Below are positions 1 to 6,132 of a DNA stretch of 8,008 nt, one piece after another. The notes beneath the pieces are model-generated. The model saw nothing but the letters and a program-made list of their open reading frames with translations. It did no database searches and was not told the origin of the DNA. Within the stretch, counting starts at the first letter, position 1. Every line of letters starts with the position of its first letter. A program made the position numbers and the translations under genes. The DNA is from Streptosporangiaceae bacterium (GTDB lineage: Bacteria > Actinomycetota > Actinomycetes > Streptosporangiales > Streptosporangiaceae), in NCBI GenBank assembly GCA_030045295.1, contig JASIGD010000022.1:1-8008 (forward strand), read 5' to 3'.

Positions 1-134
1 TGCTGGGCCTAGCGGCGAAGGCGATCCCCGAGCTCGCGCTGGCCGCGTGCACGGCGGGCGTAGTCGCCGCGGTGGCCGCCTCCGACCGCCTGCCGTGGCT
101 GCCGCACCCCCGCGCCGAGCTGGCCCCGTCCTGA
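1..134 (+). CDS. C-terminal fragment of an unidentified, probably membrane-associated protein
   Basis: The 5' end lies outside the window. The first full codon is at base 3 and the frame ends at the TGA at 132-134, giving 43 visible residues. They contain an Ala/Val/Leu-rich stretch (ELALAACTAGVVAAVAAS) that could be a last transmembrane helix, followed by a short Pro/Arg tail ending in ELAPS. Codons are GC-rich at the third position, as in neighbouring genes, which supports real coding. The last five codons and the stop lie in the first unit of the tandem repeat at 117-230, so the C-terminus may have been shaped by repeat growth. The family cannot be named from this fragment; a transporter or integral membrane protein is only a guess. 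It converges on the WYL regulator. Confidence 0.5.
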   Translation, partial: LGLAAKAIPELALAACTAGVVAAVAASDRLPWLPHPRAELAPS

Positions 135-230
135 GCTAGCCCCGTCCTGAGCTAGCCCCGTCCTGAGCTGGCCCCCGTCCTGAGCTGGGCCCCGTCCTGA
201 GCTGGCCCCCGTCCTGAGCTGGCCCCGTCC
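117..230. repeat. Seven-copy 16-17 bp tandem repeat between convergent genes
   Basis: The unit is GAGCTGGCCCCGTCCT. Copies lie at 117-132, 133-148, 149-164, 165-181, 182-198, 199-215 and a shortened last copy at 216-230. Copies 2 and 3 read GAGCTAGC instead of GAGCTGGC, and copies 4-6 carry one extra C or G, making 17 bp. The TGA stop of the upstream gene is formed at the junction of copies 1 and 2. The array fills most of the 119 bp between that gene and the convergent regulator's stop. Some copies can form weak GGCCC/GGGCC hairpins (170-174 with 187-191), so a role in ending transcription is possible. Its length probably varies between strains through replication slippage. Confidence 0.93.
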
Positions 231-253
231 GAACTGGCGCCAGGATGTACCGC

Positions 254-1285
254 TCACCCGGGGCGAGCCTCAGTCCCGGCCGGGTAGCAGCCCAGGATCT
301 CCCGCGCGGTGGTCACCAGCCTGGCGCGGACCGAGGACGGGGTCAGGACCTCGACTCGGTCGCCGAAGCCGGCCAGGCGGTAAGCGGCGGCCAGTTCGTG
401 TTCGAAGGAAAGCGTCACGACCCGCCAGCCGTCCTCGCCGGCCGGCAGCGCCGCCTCGAGGGCCGGTCCGGCCGCTTGGCCGAAGATCTCGGGGAAGACC
501 GCCAGCGCCGCGGGCGACGCCCTGAGCGTGACCTGGATCCGGGGGCGGCTCGCCGCGAACTCGGCTGACCATCGCGACCAGAAATCGGCGAGCTCAAAGC
601 CGTCCGGGCGCTCGAAAGGCTCAGCCAGGACACGGGCCGAGGTGATCCGCGCGGCCCGGAAGACCCGGGGACCCGGCGGGCCCGCGGCGTGCAGGGGCGA
701 CGCCACCAGGTACCACGTTCCCGCCTTGTTCACCAAGCCCAGCGGCCCGACCACGCGAGGTTCCTCGTCGCGGTGCTGGCCGCCGCGGCCCGCGGGCTGG
801 CCGTACCTGATCACCACTCGCCTGCGCAGCCGCAGCGCGCTGGCCAGGTCGCGCAGGCACGGGACCTCCTCGTGAGTACCGAACCAGCGCGGCATGTCGA
901 GATGCACGAGCGCCGCGCCGCGCGCTTCTGGGCCGGGTCCTGCCTCGCGCGTCAGCCCGGCCGTGAGCCGGATCCGACGCTGCGCCGCGTCCAGCGCGCG
1001 GTCCAGCCCGAGCTCGCGCAAGACGCCGGGCACGCCCAGGACGAGCAGCGCCTCGGCCTCGTCAGGACGCAGCCCGCGCAGCGGGAACCGGTAGCCCTCC
1101 ATGAGGCTGCACCCGCCGCCCGGTCCGGACTCGGTGACGACCGGTACGCCGGCCGCGGCCAGCGCCTCGAGGTCGCGGTAGACCGTCCGGACCGATACCT
1201 CGAGCTCGGCCGCGAGAACCCGGGCCGTCAGGTTGCCGCGCGCCTGCAACAGCAGGACCAGGGACAGCAGCCGGTCGGCGCGCAC
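254..1285 (-). CDS. YafY-type WYL-domain transcriptional regulator
   Basis: This 343-residue DNA-binding regulator has the layout of the HTH-WYL (DeoR-like, YafY) family. The N-terminal winged HTH covers about residues 1-65; its recognition helix is around SVRTVYRDLE (31-40), and a Gly-rich wing (GPGGGCS) follows. The WYL domain covers about 143-215 and includes the name-giving motif as WYLVAS (191-196). A C-terminal WCX-like segment runs from about 247 to 335. WYL domains are known to sense ligands, often nucleotides or nucleic acids; the ligand here is unknown. The start is GTG at 1285-1283. A TAG lies in frame just upstream, so no longer start is available, and no clear Shine-Dalgarno is seen. 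The gene is divergent from the PNPOx-fold gene, with a perfect inverted repeat between them, which suggests autoregulation and control of that neighbour. The family call is firm; the target set is inferred. Confidence 0.93.
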   Translation of the reverse strand: MRADRLLSLVLLLQARGNLTARVLAAELEVSVRTVYRDLEALAAAGVPVVTESGPGGGCSLMEGYRFPLRGLRPDEAEALLVLGVPGVLRELGLDRALDAAQRRIRLTAGLTREAGPGPEARGAALVHLDMPRWFGTHEEVPCLRDLASALRLRRRVVIRYGQPAGRGGQHRDEEPRVVGPLGLVNKAGTWYLVASPLHAAGPPGPRVFRAARITSARVLAEPFERPDGFELADFWSRWSAEFAASRPRIQVTLRASPAALAVFPEIFGQAAGPALEAALPAGEDGWRVVTLSFEHELAAAYRLAGFGDRVEVLTPSSVRARLVTTAREILGCYPAGTEARPG

Positions 1286-1303
1286 CGGACAAGCCTAGAC
1301 CGA

Positions 1304-1328
1304 ATCGCTGACATCAGGTGTCAGCGAT
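1304..1328. promoter_or_regulatory. Perfect inverted repeat, candidate operator of the WYL regulator
   Basis: The left arm ATCGCTGACA (1304-1313) and right arm TGTCAGCGAT (1319-1328) are exact reverse complements around the 5-bp spacer TCAGG. The site lies in the 63-bp gap between two divergent starts: 18 bp from the regulator GTG and 20 bp from the PNPOx ATG. It would therefore overlap both promoters. A dimeric HTH protein binding two half-sites about 15 bp apart fits this geometry. That the adjacent regulator is the binder is an inference from position. No clear -35/-10 pair could be fixed here. Confidence 0.75.
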
Positions 1329-1348
1329 GCCAGGGTAACGTCCGCGAG

Positions 1349-1852
1349 ATGATCACCTGGACCGAGTTCGAGCGAGCCGAGCCTGCCCTGGCGGCGGCCG
1401 GCCGCAGGCAGCTTTACCAGGTCGGCATCGGCCTGGCGTTCCTGGCCACCGTCCGGCCCGGCGGCGGCCCGCGAGTGCACCCGGTGTGCCCGGTCATCGG
1501 CCCGGCCGGACTGCACCTGCTCATCGTCTCGGGTCCCAAGCAGCAGGACCTCCGGCGGGACGGGCGCTACGCGCTGCACAGCGAGACCTGTCCACCGCCC
1601 AGCCAGGACGACGGTTTCGCGATCACCGGCCGGGCCATCGAGGTCACCGGAACCGCGGTCGCCGGCGCGGTCCGCAGGCAGGTCCTGGCCGAGCGGGACG
1701 GGAAGGTGTGGTCGGGCTTCGACGAGGAAGCGGTTTTCGAGCTCGGCATCGAGCGGTGCCTGCTGATGCTGACCCGGGCGGACGGCACCTTCCCGGCTGG
1801 ACCTACCATCTGGAAAGCGGGAAAGACTCGGCCCTCCGATATGGTTACTTAG
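1349..1852 (+). CDS. Pyridoxamine 5'-phosphate oxidase-like (FMN/F420 split-barrel) protein
   Basis: This 167-residue protein matches small PNPOx-related split-barrel flavoproteins. Features include an N-terminal helix (TEFERAEPALAAAGRRQLYQ), then strands such as GLAFLATVRPGG and PRVHPVCPVI, and the segment SGPKQQDLRRDGRYALHS (about 61-78). That Lys/Asp/Arg-containing turn is typical of the family and helps bind the flavin phosphate. Members bind FMN, F420 or haem and range from oxidoreductases to binding proteins, so the reaction cannot be set. There is no signal peptide or membrane segment, so it is probably cytosolic. The start is ATG 1349-1351; other nearby ATG and GTG codons are out of frame. 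The ribosome site is weak. It is divergent from the WYL regulator and probably its target. The MBL gene begins 64 bp downstream on the same strand, so co-transcription is possible. Confidence 0.82.
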   Translation: MITWTEFERAEPALAAAGRRQLYQVGIGLAFLATVRPGGGPRVHPVCPVIGPAGLHLLIVSGPKQQDLRRDGRYALHSETCPPPSQDDGFAITGRAIEVTGTAVAGAVRRQVLAERDGKVWSGFDEEAVFELGIERCLLMLTRADGTFPAGPTIWKAGKTRPSDMVT

Positions 1853-1870
1853 CAGTAGTAAGGGCCGGGG

Positions 1871-1899
1871 GTTCGGGTCCCGGCAGGGACCGCCGGAAC
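1871..1899 (+). other. Hairpin in the PNPOx-MBL intergenic gap
   Basis: GGTCCC (1876-1881) pairs exactly with GGGACC (1886-1891) around a GGCA tetraloop. An outer GTTC/GAAC pairing (1871-1874 with 1896-1899) forms across an unequal internal loop. It lies between the PNPOx stop and the MBL ribosome site. No T-run follows, so it is at best an attenuator or an mRNA-processing or stability element. The TTCGGGT and CCCGG in it recall a tRNA T-arm, but no tRNA body is present. Confidence 0.4.
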
Positions 1900-1916
1900 G
1901 AAGGGTCAATGACACG

Positions 1917-2993
1917 GTGAGCGATGTCCGCGATAACCGGCACGCGTGGACCGAGCCGGGGGTCGAGGATCTCGGCGGGGGCGTGTACCGGATTCCGCTT
2001 CCGTTGCCGATGGACGGGCTGAAAGCGGTCAACGTCTACGCGATCACCGACGCCGAGGGAGTCGACCTGATCGACGCCGGCATCGCCTTGGTCCAGGCGA
2101 GGGACAGGCTTACCGAAGGACTCCGGCAGATCGGCTACGAGCTCGGCGATATCCGCAATTTCTTCGTCACCCACATCCACATCGATCACTATTCTCTGGC
2201 GGTCGAGCTGCGCCGGACCCTGCAGAACCTGATCGCCTTGGGCGAAGGCGAGCGGGCCAACCTGATCGCGATCAACGACATGCTGCGCGACCGCGGCGGC
2301 CGGATCTTCGGCGGGGACCTGCACCGGCTGGGCGCGGCCGAGCTGGCCGCCGCCTTGGCCGCCTCCGAACGCCAGGATCGCCAGGGCATGCCCAGGTTCA
2401 GGAGCTGGGAGGACCCCGACCGCTGGCTGGCCGACGGCGCCAGCCTGGACCTGCGCTCGCGGACGCTCCGGGCGTTGCACACGCCCGGTCACACCCGCGG
2501 CCACGTCGTCTTCCATGACGCCGCCGCCAAGATCTTGTTCGCGGGCGACCATGTGCTGCCGCACATCACCCCCTCGATCGGGTTCGAGGCCGCGCCGCGT
2601 CGGTTGGCTCTGCGCGATTACATGAGGTCGCTGCGGCGGATGCTCGCGCTGCCGGATGCCCGGCTGCTGCCCGCCCACGGCCCGGTCACCGGCAGTACCC
2701 ATGACCGGGTAAACGAGCTGCTCGCCCACCATGACCTTCGTCTCGCAGAGATCCACCAGGCCACACTGGCCGGCCACGCCACGCCCTATGAGGTGGCCAA
2801 GGCCCTCAAGTGGACCCGGCGGCAGCGCCTGTTCAGTGAGCTGGACCCGATCAGCCAGTTCCTAGCCGTCAACGAGACCGGCGCGCACCTGGCGGTGCTG
2901 GCGCTCCGCGGCCAGCTGGCCCACGAGGTCTCCGAGGACGGCATCGACCTTTATCAGCCCGCTACGGCCCCGAGCCAGCCCCCGGCCGGCTAA
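1917..2993 (+). CDS. Metallo-beta-lactamase-fold hydrolase
   Basis: This 358-residue MBL-fold enzyme has every metal-site motif: THIHIDH (residues 85-91; His86, His88, Asp90 and His91), TPGHT with His192, FAGDH with bridging Asp211, and PAHGP with His254. It should bind two metal ions and hydrolyse an ester, thioester, lactone or phosphoester; the substrate is unknown. About 100 residues separate the second and third motifs, including a charged, Ala/Leu-rich insertion (about 95-175) that may form a helical substrate lid. The tail after residue 260 resembles the winged-helix C-terminal domain of LACTB2-like MBL proteins. No signal peptide is seen. The chosen start is GTG 1917-1919, 11 nt after GAAGGG (1900-1905). 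An out-of-frame ATG at 1909 ends after three codons and overlaps this start. The gene may be transcribed with the PNPOx gene. Confidence 0.9.
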   Translation: MSDVRDNRHAWTEPGVEDLGGGVYRIPLPLPMDGLKAVNVYAITDAEGVDLIDAGIALVQARDRLTEGLRQIGYELGDIRNFFVTHIHIDHYSLAVELRRTLQNLIALGEGERANLIAINDMLRDRGGRIFGGDLHRLGAAELAAALAASERQDRQGMPRFRSWEDPDRWLADGASLDLRSRTLRALHTPGHTRGHVVFHDAAAKILFAGDHVLPHITPSIGFEAAPRRLALRDYMRSLRRMLALPDARLLPAHGPVTGSTHDRVNELLAHHDLRLAEIHQATLAGHATPYEVAKALKWTRRQRLFSELDPISQFLAVNETGAHLAVLALRGQLAHEVSEDGIDLYQPATAPSQPPAG

Positions 2994-3073
2994 AGAACCG
3001 CGGCTCACCCGTTCTGCGCCGGCGTTGACGCTCATGGTGGCGCCGCGCAAGAACCCGGCCACGCCGCTGACGG

Positions 3074-3100
3074 GTACTCGGAGTACTCGCCGTCTCGGCG
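3074..3100. promoter_or_regulatory. Two adjacent 13-bp palindromes upstream of the P450 gene
   Basis: GTACTCGGAGTAC (3074-3086) is a perfect 6-1-6 inverted repeat. After one base comes CGCCGTCTCGGCG (3088-3100), a perfect 5-3-5 inverted repeat. Their centres are 14 bp apart. The pair lies just upstream of, and over, the expected -35 area of the TATACT box at 3116-3121. This position suits an operator for a repressor or activator of the P450 gene. The binder is unknown, and no regulator gene lies directly beside the P450. Confidence 0.5.
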
Positions 3101-3115
3101 TCGTCACTCCGCCCA

Positions 3116-3121
3116 TATACT
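3116..3121 (+). promoter_or_regulatory. Probable -10 box of the P450 promoter
   Basis: TATACT matches the sigma-70 -10 consensus at five of six bases and stands out as an A/T-rich patch in this GC-rich gap. It would place the transcription start near 3128 and leave a leader of about 27 nt containing the P450 ribosome site (GGGAG, 3141-3145). No TTGACA-like -35 is found at normal spacing, so the promoter may need an activator. The rest of the 161-bp gap between the MBL and P450 genes shows no further gene or clear terminator. Confidence 0.5.
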
Positions 3122-3154
3122 CGAAGCTACGCCGCCTCGCGGGAGATAAGGGTT

Positions 3155-4618
3155 ATGGCCAGACCATCTGGGCTCGCCGCGGTGCCAGGTCGCGGCGCCA
3201 GTTTCCCCGCCGCCGTCGCCGGTCCCAGCGGCCGCGCATCAGCCGTCGTCCTCGCGTCGGTAGCGCGCAGCCCGCTCGACGGGTATATCGGAGTCTTCAC
3301 CAGGTACGGCGACACGGTGCGGGTCCCGATGGGGCCGCTCAGCCCAAGGTTCCTGCTCAGCCGGCCCGAGTACGCCGAGCACGTGCTGGTCACTCATCAG
3401 GACAACTACGTCAAGCCGTTCACCATTAAAGGGATTCGCGCGCTGATCGGCGACGGGCTGCTCACCAGCGAGGGCGAGACCTGGCGGCGGCACCGCCGGC
3501 TCGTGCAGTCGGCGTTCTCCCGGCGTGAAGTGGCGACCTTCGGGCCTGCCGTCACCGATGCGGCCCGCCGCATGCTCAGCAGCTGGGCCAGGCTGCCTGA
3601 CGGTGCGCGCCTCGACATGGCCGAGCGGCTGAGCGCGCTGACGCTCGACATCGCGGGCCACGCCCTGTTCGGCGCGGACCTGACCGGCGACGCCGAGCAG
3701 GTGCGGCGCAGCGTGGCCGCGGCTCAGCGGGTCGCGCTGGCCGCCGGCCTGCTGTCGATACCCTGGGGCCCTCGCTCGGCGCGCGCGGTCAAGGCGACCG
3801 CCACGCTCCTCGGCCGCACCTCCGACGGTATCGACGGGCTGGTCCAGCGGCTCATTGCCGAGCGGCGCCGGGAACTCGGCTCGGCGGAAAGCGCCGCCGC
3901 CGACCCGCCCGCCGCGCGGCGTGACCTGCTCGACATACTGGTGACCGCGCGGGCCGAAGACGGCGCCCCGCTGACCGATGAGGAGGTCGGCGCCGAGGTC
4001 GCCACGTTCCTGACCGCCGGCCATGAGACCAGCGCGAACGCGCTGTCCTGGACGCTGGCGCTGCTGTCCGCCTTTCCGGCCGCCCGGGCCAGGCTCGAAG
4101 AGGAGGTGGACTGGGTGCTCGGCGGCCGCGAACCTGAGGCCGCCGACGTGGCCAGGCTGCCCTGGACGGCCTCGGTGATCAGCGAGGCGATGCGGCTCTA
4201 CCCGCCCGCCTGGACCATCGAGCGCAATGCCGTCGGTGACGACAACGTGGCTGGGGTCGATGTCCCGGCAGGCAGCCTGGTGACGGTCTCGCCCTATCTC
4301 ATCCACCGGCATCCGGAGTTCTGGCCGGACCCGGCCGGCTTCGATCCGGCCCGCTTCCTGCCCGCCGACCAGGTCAATCAGACCGCCGTGACCAGGCCAC
4401 CCGGAGCCGAACGGCCCCGTTACTCCTATATCCCCTTCGGTGCAGGCCGCCGGGCGTGCGTCGGCCGGTCGTTCGCCGAGCTGGAGACCGCGCTGGTTCT
4501 GGCCGCCATCACCCAGCGGTACCGGCTGGAGCTGACCGCCGCCGGCCTCCCGAAGCCGGTGGCGAACGTCACGCTGCGGCCCGGCCGCGGCCTGCCGATG
4601 CGGCTCACCCGCCGTTAG
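3155..4618 (+). CDS. Cytochrome P450 monooxygenase
   Basis: This 487-residue P450 carries all diagnostic elements in order: C-helix WRRHRR (110-115), I-helix AGHETS (288-293) with the acid-alcohol pair for O2 activation, K-helix ExxR as EAMR (344-347), a PERF-like FDPARF (396-401), and the haem loop FGAGRRACVG (428-437) with proximal ligand Cys435. It should be a functional haem-thiolate enzyme that inserts oxygen into an unknown hydrophobic substrate. The AGHETS and EAMRLYPP sequences resemble bacterial P450s of the CYP4/CYP102-like clan more than typical Streptomyces CYP105/107 enzymes; this is a judgement by eye. There is no reductase fusion and no ferredoxin gene alongside, so electrons must come from partners elsewhere. 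The start ATG at 3155 has GGGAG nine bases upstream. The first 30 or so residues are Ala/Gly/Pro-rich and lack a clear membrane anchor. Confidence 0.96.
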   Translation: MARPSGLAAVPGRGASFPAAVAGPSGRASAVVLASVARSPLDGYIGVFTRYGDTVRVPMGPLSPRFLLSRPEYAEHVLVTHQDNYVKPFTIKGIRALIGDGLLTSEGETWRRHRRLVQSAFSRREVATFGPAVTDAARRMLSSWARLPDGARLDMAERLSALTLDIAGHALFGADLTGDAEQVRRSVAAAQRVALAAGLLSIPWGPRSARAVKATATLLGRTSDGIDGLVQRLIAERRRELGSAESAAADPPAARRDLLDILVTARAEDGAPLTDEEVGAEVATFLTAGHETSANALSWTLALLSAFPAARARLEEEVDWVLGGREPEAADVARLPWTASVISEAMRLYPPAWTIERNAVGDDNVAGVDVPAGSLVTVSPYLIHRHPEFWPDPAGFDPARFLPADQVNQTAVTRPPGAERPRYSYIPFGAGRRACVGRSFAELETALVLAAITQRYRLELTAAGLPKPVANVTLRPGRGLPMRLTRR

Positions 4619-4620
4619 CC

Positions 4621-4670
4621 CGGCTCAGAAAAGCCGAGTGCCGGGCCCGGCGGGAGGTCGGGCCCGGCAC
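4621..4670. terminator. Hairpin terminator between convergent P450 and sigma genes
   Basis: A perfect 12-bp stem pairs 4638-4649 (GTGCCGGGCCCG) with 4659-4670 (CGGGCCCGGCAC) around a 9-nt loop. A smaller 5-bp stem (CGGCT 4621-4625 with AGCCG 4632-4636) lies just before it, right after the P450 stop codon. There is no clear T-run on either side, which is common for actinobacterial terminators. The position between two convergent stops (4618 and 4698) suggests it works in both directions. Confidence 0.8.
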
Positions 4671-4697
4671 GTGGTCGGGAGGCAAGAATTGGGTGGA

Positions 4698-6017
4698 CTA
4701 GCTGGCGAAGTCGAGCAGCGGCTGCGCGCGGCTCGGGTGACGCAGCTTGGACAGCGACTGCTTCTCGAGTTGCCTGATCCGCTCGCGGGTCAGGCCGAGC
4801 GCACGGCCGATCTCGTCGAGCGTGTGCGGGTTGCCGTCATACAGCCCGAACCGCATCGCCATGATCGTCGCCTCGCGCGGCGTCAGCGCGTCAAGCGCCG
4901 AACGCAGCTGCTCGGCCATCAGCTGACGGTCGACCAGCTCGGAGGCCTCGGGCGCGTCCACGTCCTCGATCAGGTCGCCGATGCTGGTCTCGCCGTCCTC
5001 GCCGATCGTGGAATCCAGGCTGATCGGCTGCCGGCTGGTGCGCAGCAGCTCCTCGATCTGGTCCGGCGTCCGGTCGAGCTCGACGGCGAGCTCCTCCGGG
5101 GTCGGCTCACGGCCCAGGCGCTGGTGCATGTCCCGCTCGACCCGGCTCAGCTTGCTGAGCATCTCGAGCACGTGCACCGGCAGCCGGATCGTCCGCGCCG
5201 AGTCAGCGAAACCGCGCTGGATGGCCTGCCGGATCCACCACATGGCGTAGGTGGAGAACTTGTAGCCCTTGGTGTAGTCGAACTTCTCGACCGCGCGGAT
5301 CAGGCCCAGGTTGCCTTCCTGCACCACGTCCAGCAGCGACAGGCCCCGGTCGCTGTACTTCTTGGCCACCGACACCACCAGGCGCAGGTTGGCCTCGAGC
5401 ATGTGCGCCTTGGCCCGGCGCCCGTCCTCGGCGACCAGCTCGAGCTCACGCCGGAGGCTCTCGTCCAGGTCAGCGATGGTTTCCAGCTTGTGCTCGGCGA
5501 ACAGGCCGGCCTCGATCCGCTTGGCCAGGTCCACCTCCTGCTCGGCGGTGAGCAGGCTGGTGCGGCCGATGGACTTGAGGTAGGTGTGCACCGAGTCGCC
5601 CATGGCGGGCGTCTGGTCATCGAGGTCGGCCTCGGCGAGCGCGGCAGCCTCCGCCTCGAGGCTCACCACGTCGGCGTCGGAGATCGGCTCCAGGTCGATG
5701 TCGGCGTCACCCAGGCCGGGATCGGTGCCGTCCGCATCCTTGGCGGCGCGCGCCGTGCCGGTGGCCGAGCGTACCGGGCGGCCCTTGCCGGCCTCGGCCA
5801 GCTCGTCGGCCAGCCTCACGCCGGATTCGGCCAGCTCGCGCAGGATGGACCGTCCCTCGGCAGGCGTCAGGCCTGCCTGGTCAAAGGCGTTCCTCAGCTC
5901 CGCAAGAGACAGGTGACCCTGACTACGCCCGAGCTGGACCAGATCGTCCACACGGGTCGTGCTCGCCTCTTCATCCGGTACGGCGACCGGTGAAGTCGCC
6001 ATGGCGATCCGCGGCAT
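4698..6017 (-). CDS. Principal-type RNA polymerase sigma-70 factor (HrdB/SigA-like, group 1 or 2)
   Basis: This 439-residue sigma factor directs RNA polymerase to promoters. A region 1.1-like segment covers about residues 20-72, followed by an acidic Ala-rich linker (80-138). Region 1.2 is at about 140-172, including [17 protein letters not shown]. Region 2 (about 204-280) includes [26 protein letters not shown] and ARTIRLPVH. Region 3 follows, and the region 4.2 helix-turn-helix is at about 399-434 ([20 protein letters not shown], then KLRHPSRAQ). The frame is open from 6050, but ATG at 6017 is chosen because a doubled ribosome site ends six bases before it; this gives MPRIAMATS. The C-terminus (LLDFAS) and length differ from well-known HrdB proteins (about 510 residues). 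In region 2.4, Gln267 replaces the Thr that helps read the -12 base. It may therefore be a group 2 paralogue. It lies 115 bp downstream of menE on the same strand and converges with the P450. Confidence 0.93.
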   Translation of the reverse strand: MPRIAMATSPVAVPDEEASTTRVDDLVQLGRSQGHLSLAELRNAFDQAGLTPAEGRSILRELAESGVRLADELAEAGKGRPVRSATGTARAAKDADGTDPGLGDADIDLEPISDADVVSLEAEAAALAEADLDDQTPAMGDSVHTYLKSIGRTSLLTAEQEVDLAKRIEAGLFAEHKLETIADLDESLRRELELVAEDGRRAKAHMLEANLRLVVSVAKKYSDRGLSLLDVVQEGNLGLIRAVEKFDYTKGYKFSTYAMWWIRQAIQRGFADSARTIRLPVHVLEMLSKLSRVERDMHQRLGREPTPEELAVELDRTPDQIEELLRTSRQPISLDSTIGEDGETSIGDLIEDVDAPEASELVDRQLMAEQLRSALDALTPREATIMAMRFGLYDGNPHTLDEIGRALGLTRERIRQLEKQSLSKLRHPSRAQPLLDFAS

Positions 6018-6023
6018 GAGACA

Positions 6024-6036
6024 CCTCCCTCCTCCT
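6024..6036 (-). promoter_or_regulatory. Doubled ribosome binding site deciding the sigma gene start
   Basis: On the minus strand the sequence AGGAGGAGGGAGG contains two Shine-Dalgarno cores, AGGAGG (6036-6031) and GGAGG (6028-6024). The nearer core is six bases from the ATG at 6017, which is ideal spacing. The earlier in-frame ATG at 6050 lies upstream of this site and would put the purine run inside the coding region. A later ATG at 6002 has no comparable site. Such a strong site suggests high translation of the sigma factor. Confidence 0.85.
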
Positions 6037-6092
6037 AGATACGCACGCAATCCACACGTCGTTCACGGGCTTCCACCAAGTACCCCTCGATT

Positions 6093-6114
6093 CCCCGCGC
6101 AGTCATCAGCGGGG
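6093..6114 (-). terminator. Possible weak hairpin after menE
   Basis: CCCCGC (6093-6098) pairs with GCGGGG (6109-6114) around a 10-nt loop, 18 bp after the menE stop in the menE-to-sigma gap. No T-run follows on the minus strand. It may reduce read-through from menE into the sigma gene or act as a leader structure. No clear -35/-10 pair for the sigma gene could be fixed in this 115-bp gap, although the gap is noticeably less GC-rich than the genes. Confidence 0.35.
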
Positions 6115-6132
6115 CACATTGTCCGGGCACTA

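Noticed and set aside
689..1348. Long open frame upstream of the PNPOx ATG (open from 689)
   Set aside because: It runs antisense through the WYL regulator, has no family-like sequence, and is a product of high GC. The PNPOx fold begins after the ATG at 1349.
1843..1852. Shared 3' end GTTACTTA of the PNPOx gene and menE (minus strand, 6134-6141)
   Set aside because: The match covers only eight bases, with no similarity before or after it; coincidence is the simplest explanation.
1861..1899. A tRNA-like T-arm (GGTTCGGGTCCCGG)
   Set aside because: The 5-bp arm does not pair correctly, and the upstream sequence where the rest of a tRNA would lie is coding, with no acceptor or anticodon arms.
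1909..1920. Mini-ORF ATG ACA CGG TGA overlapping the MBL start, as a possible translational switch
   Set aside because: The purine run GAAGGG is only 3 bases from this ATG, too close to serve it, and suits the GTG at 1917 better. Three codons alone give no support.
1845..2777. Minus-strand open frame opposite the MBL gene
   Set aside because: It is an antisense shadow with low-complexity Gln/Val/Asp content and no motif; the plus strand has a complete metallo-beta-lactamase motif set.
4698..5993. Long plus-strand open frame opposite the sigma gene (4638-5993)
   Set aside because: Its sequence is rich in His, Gln, Leu and Val in the manner of an antisense GC-rich frame, and the minus strand encodes an unmistakable sigma-70 factor.
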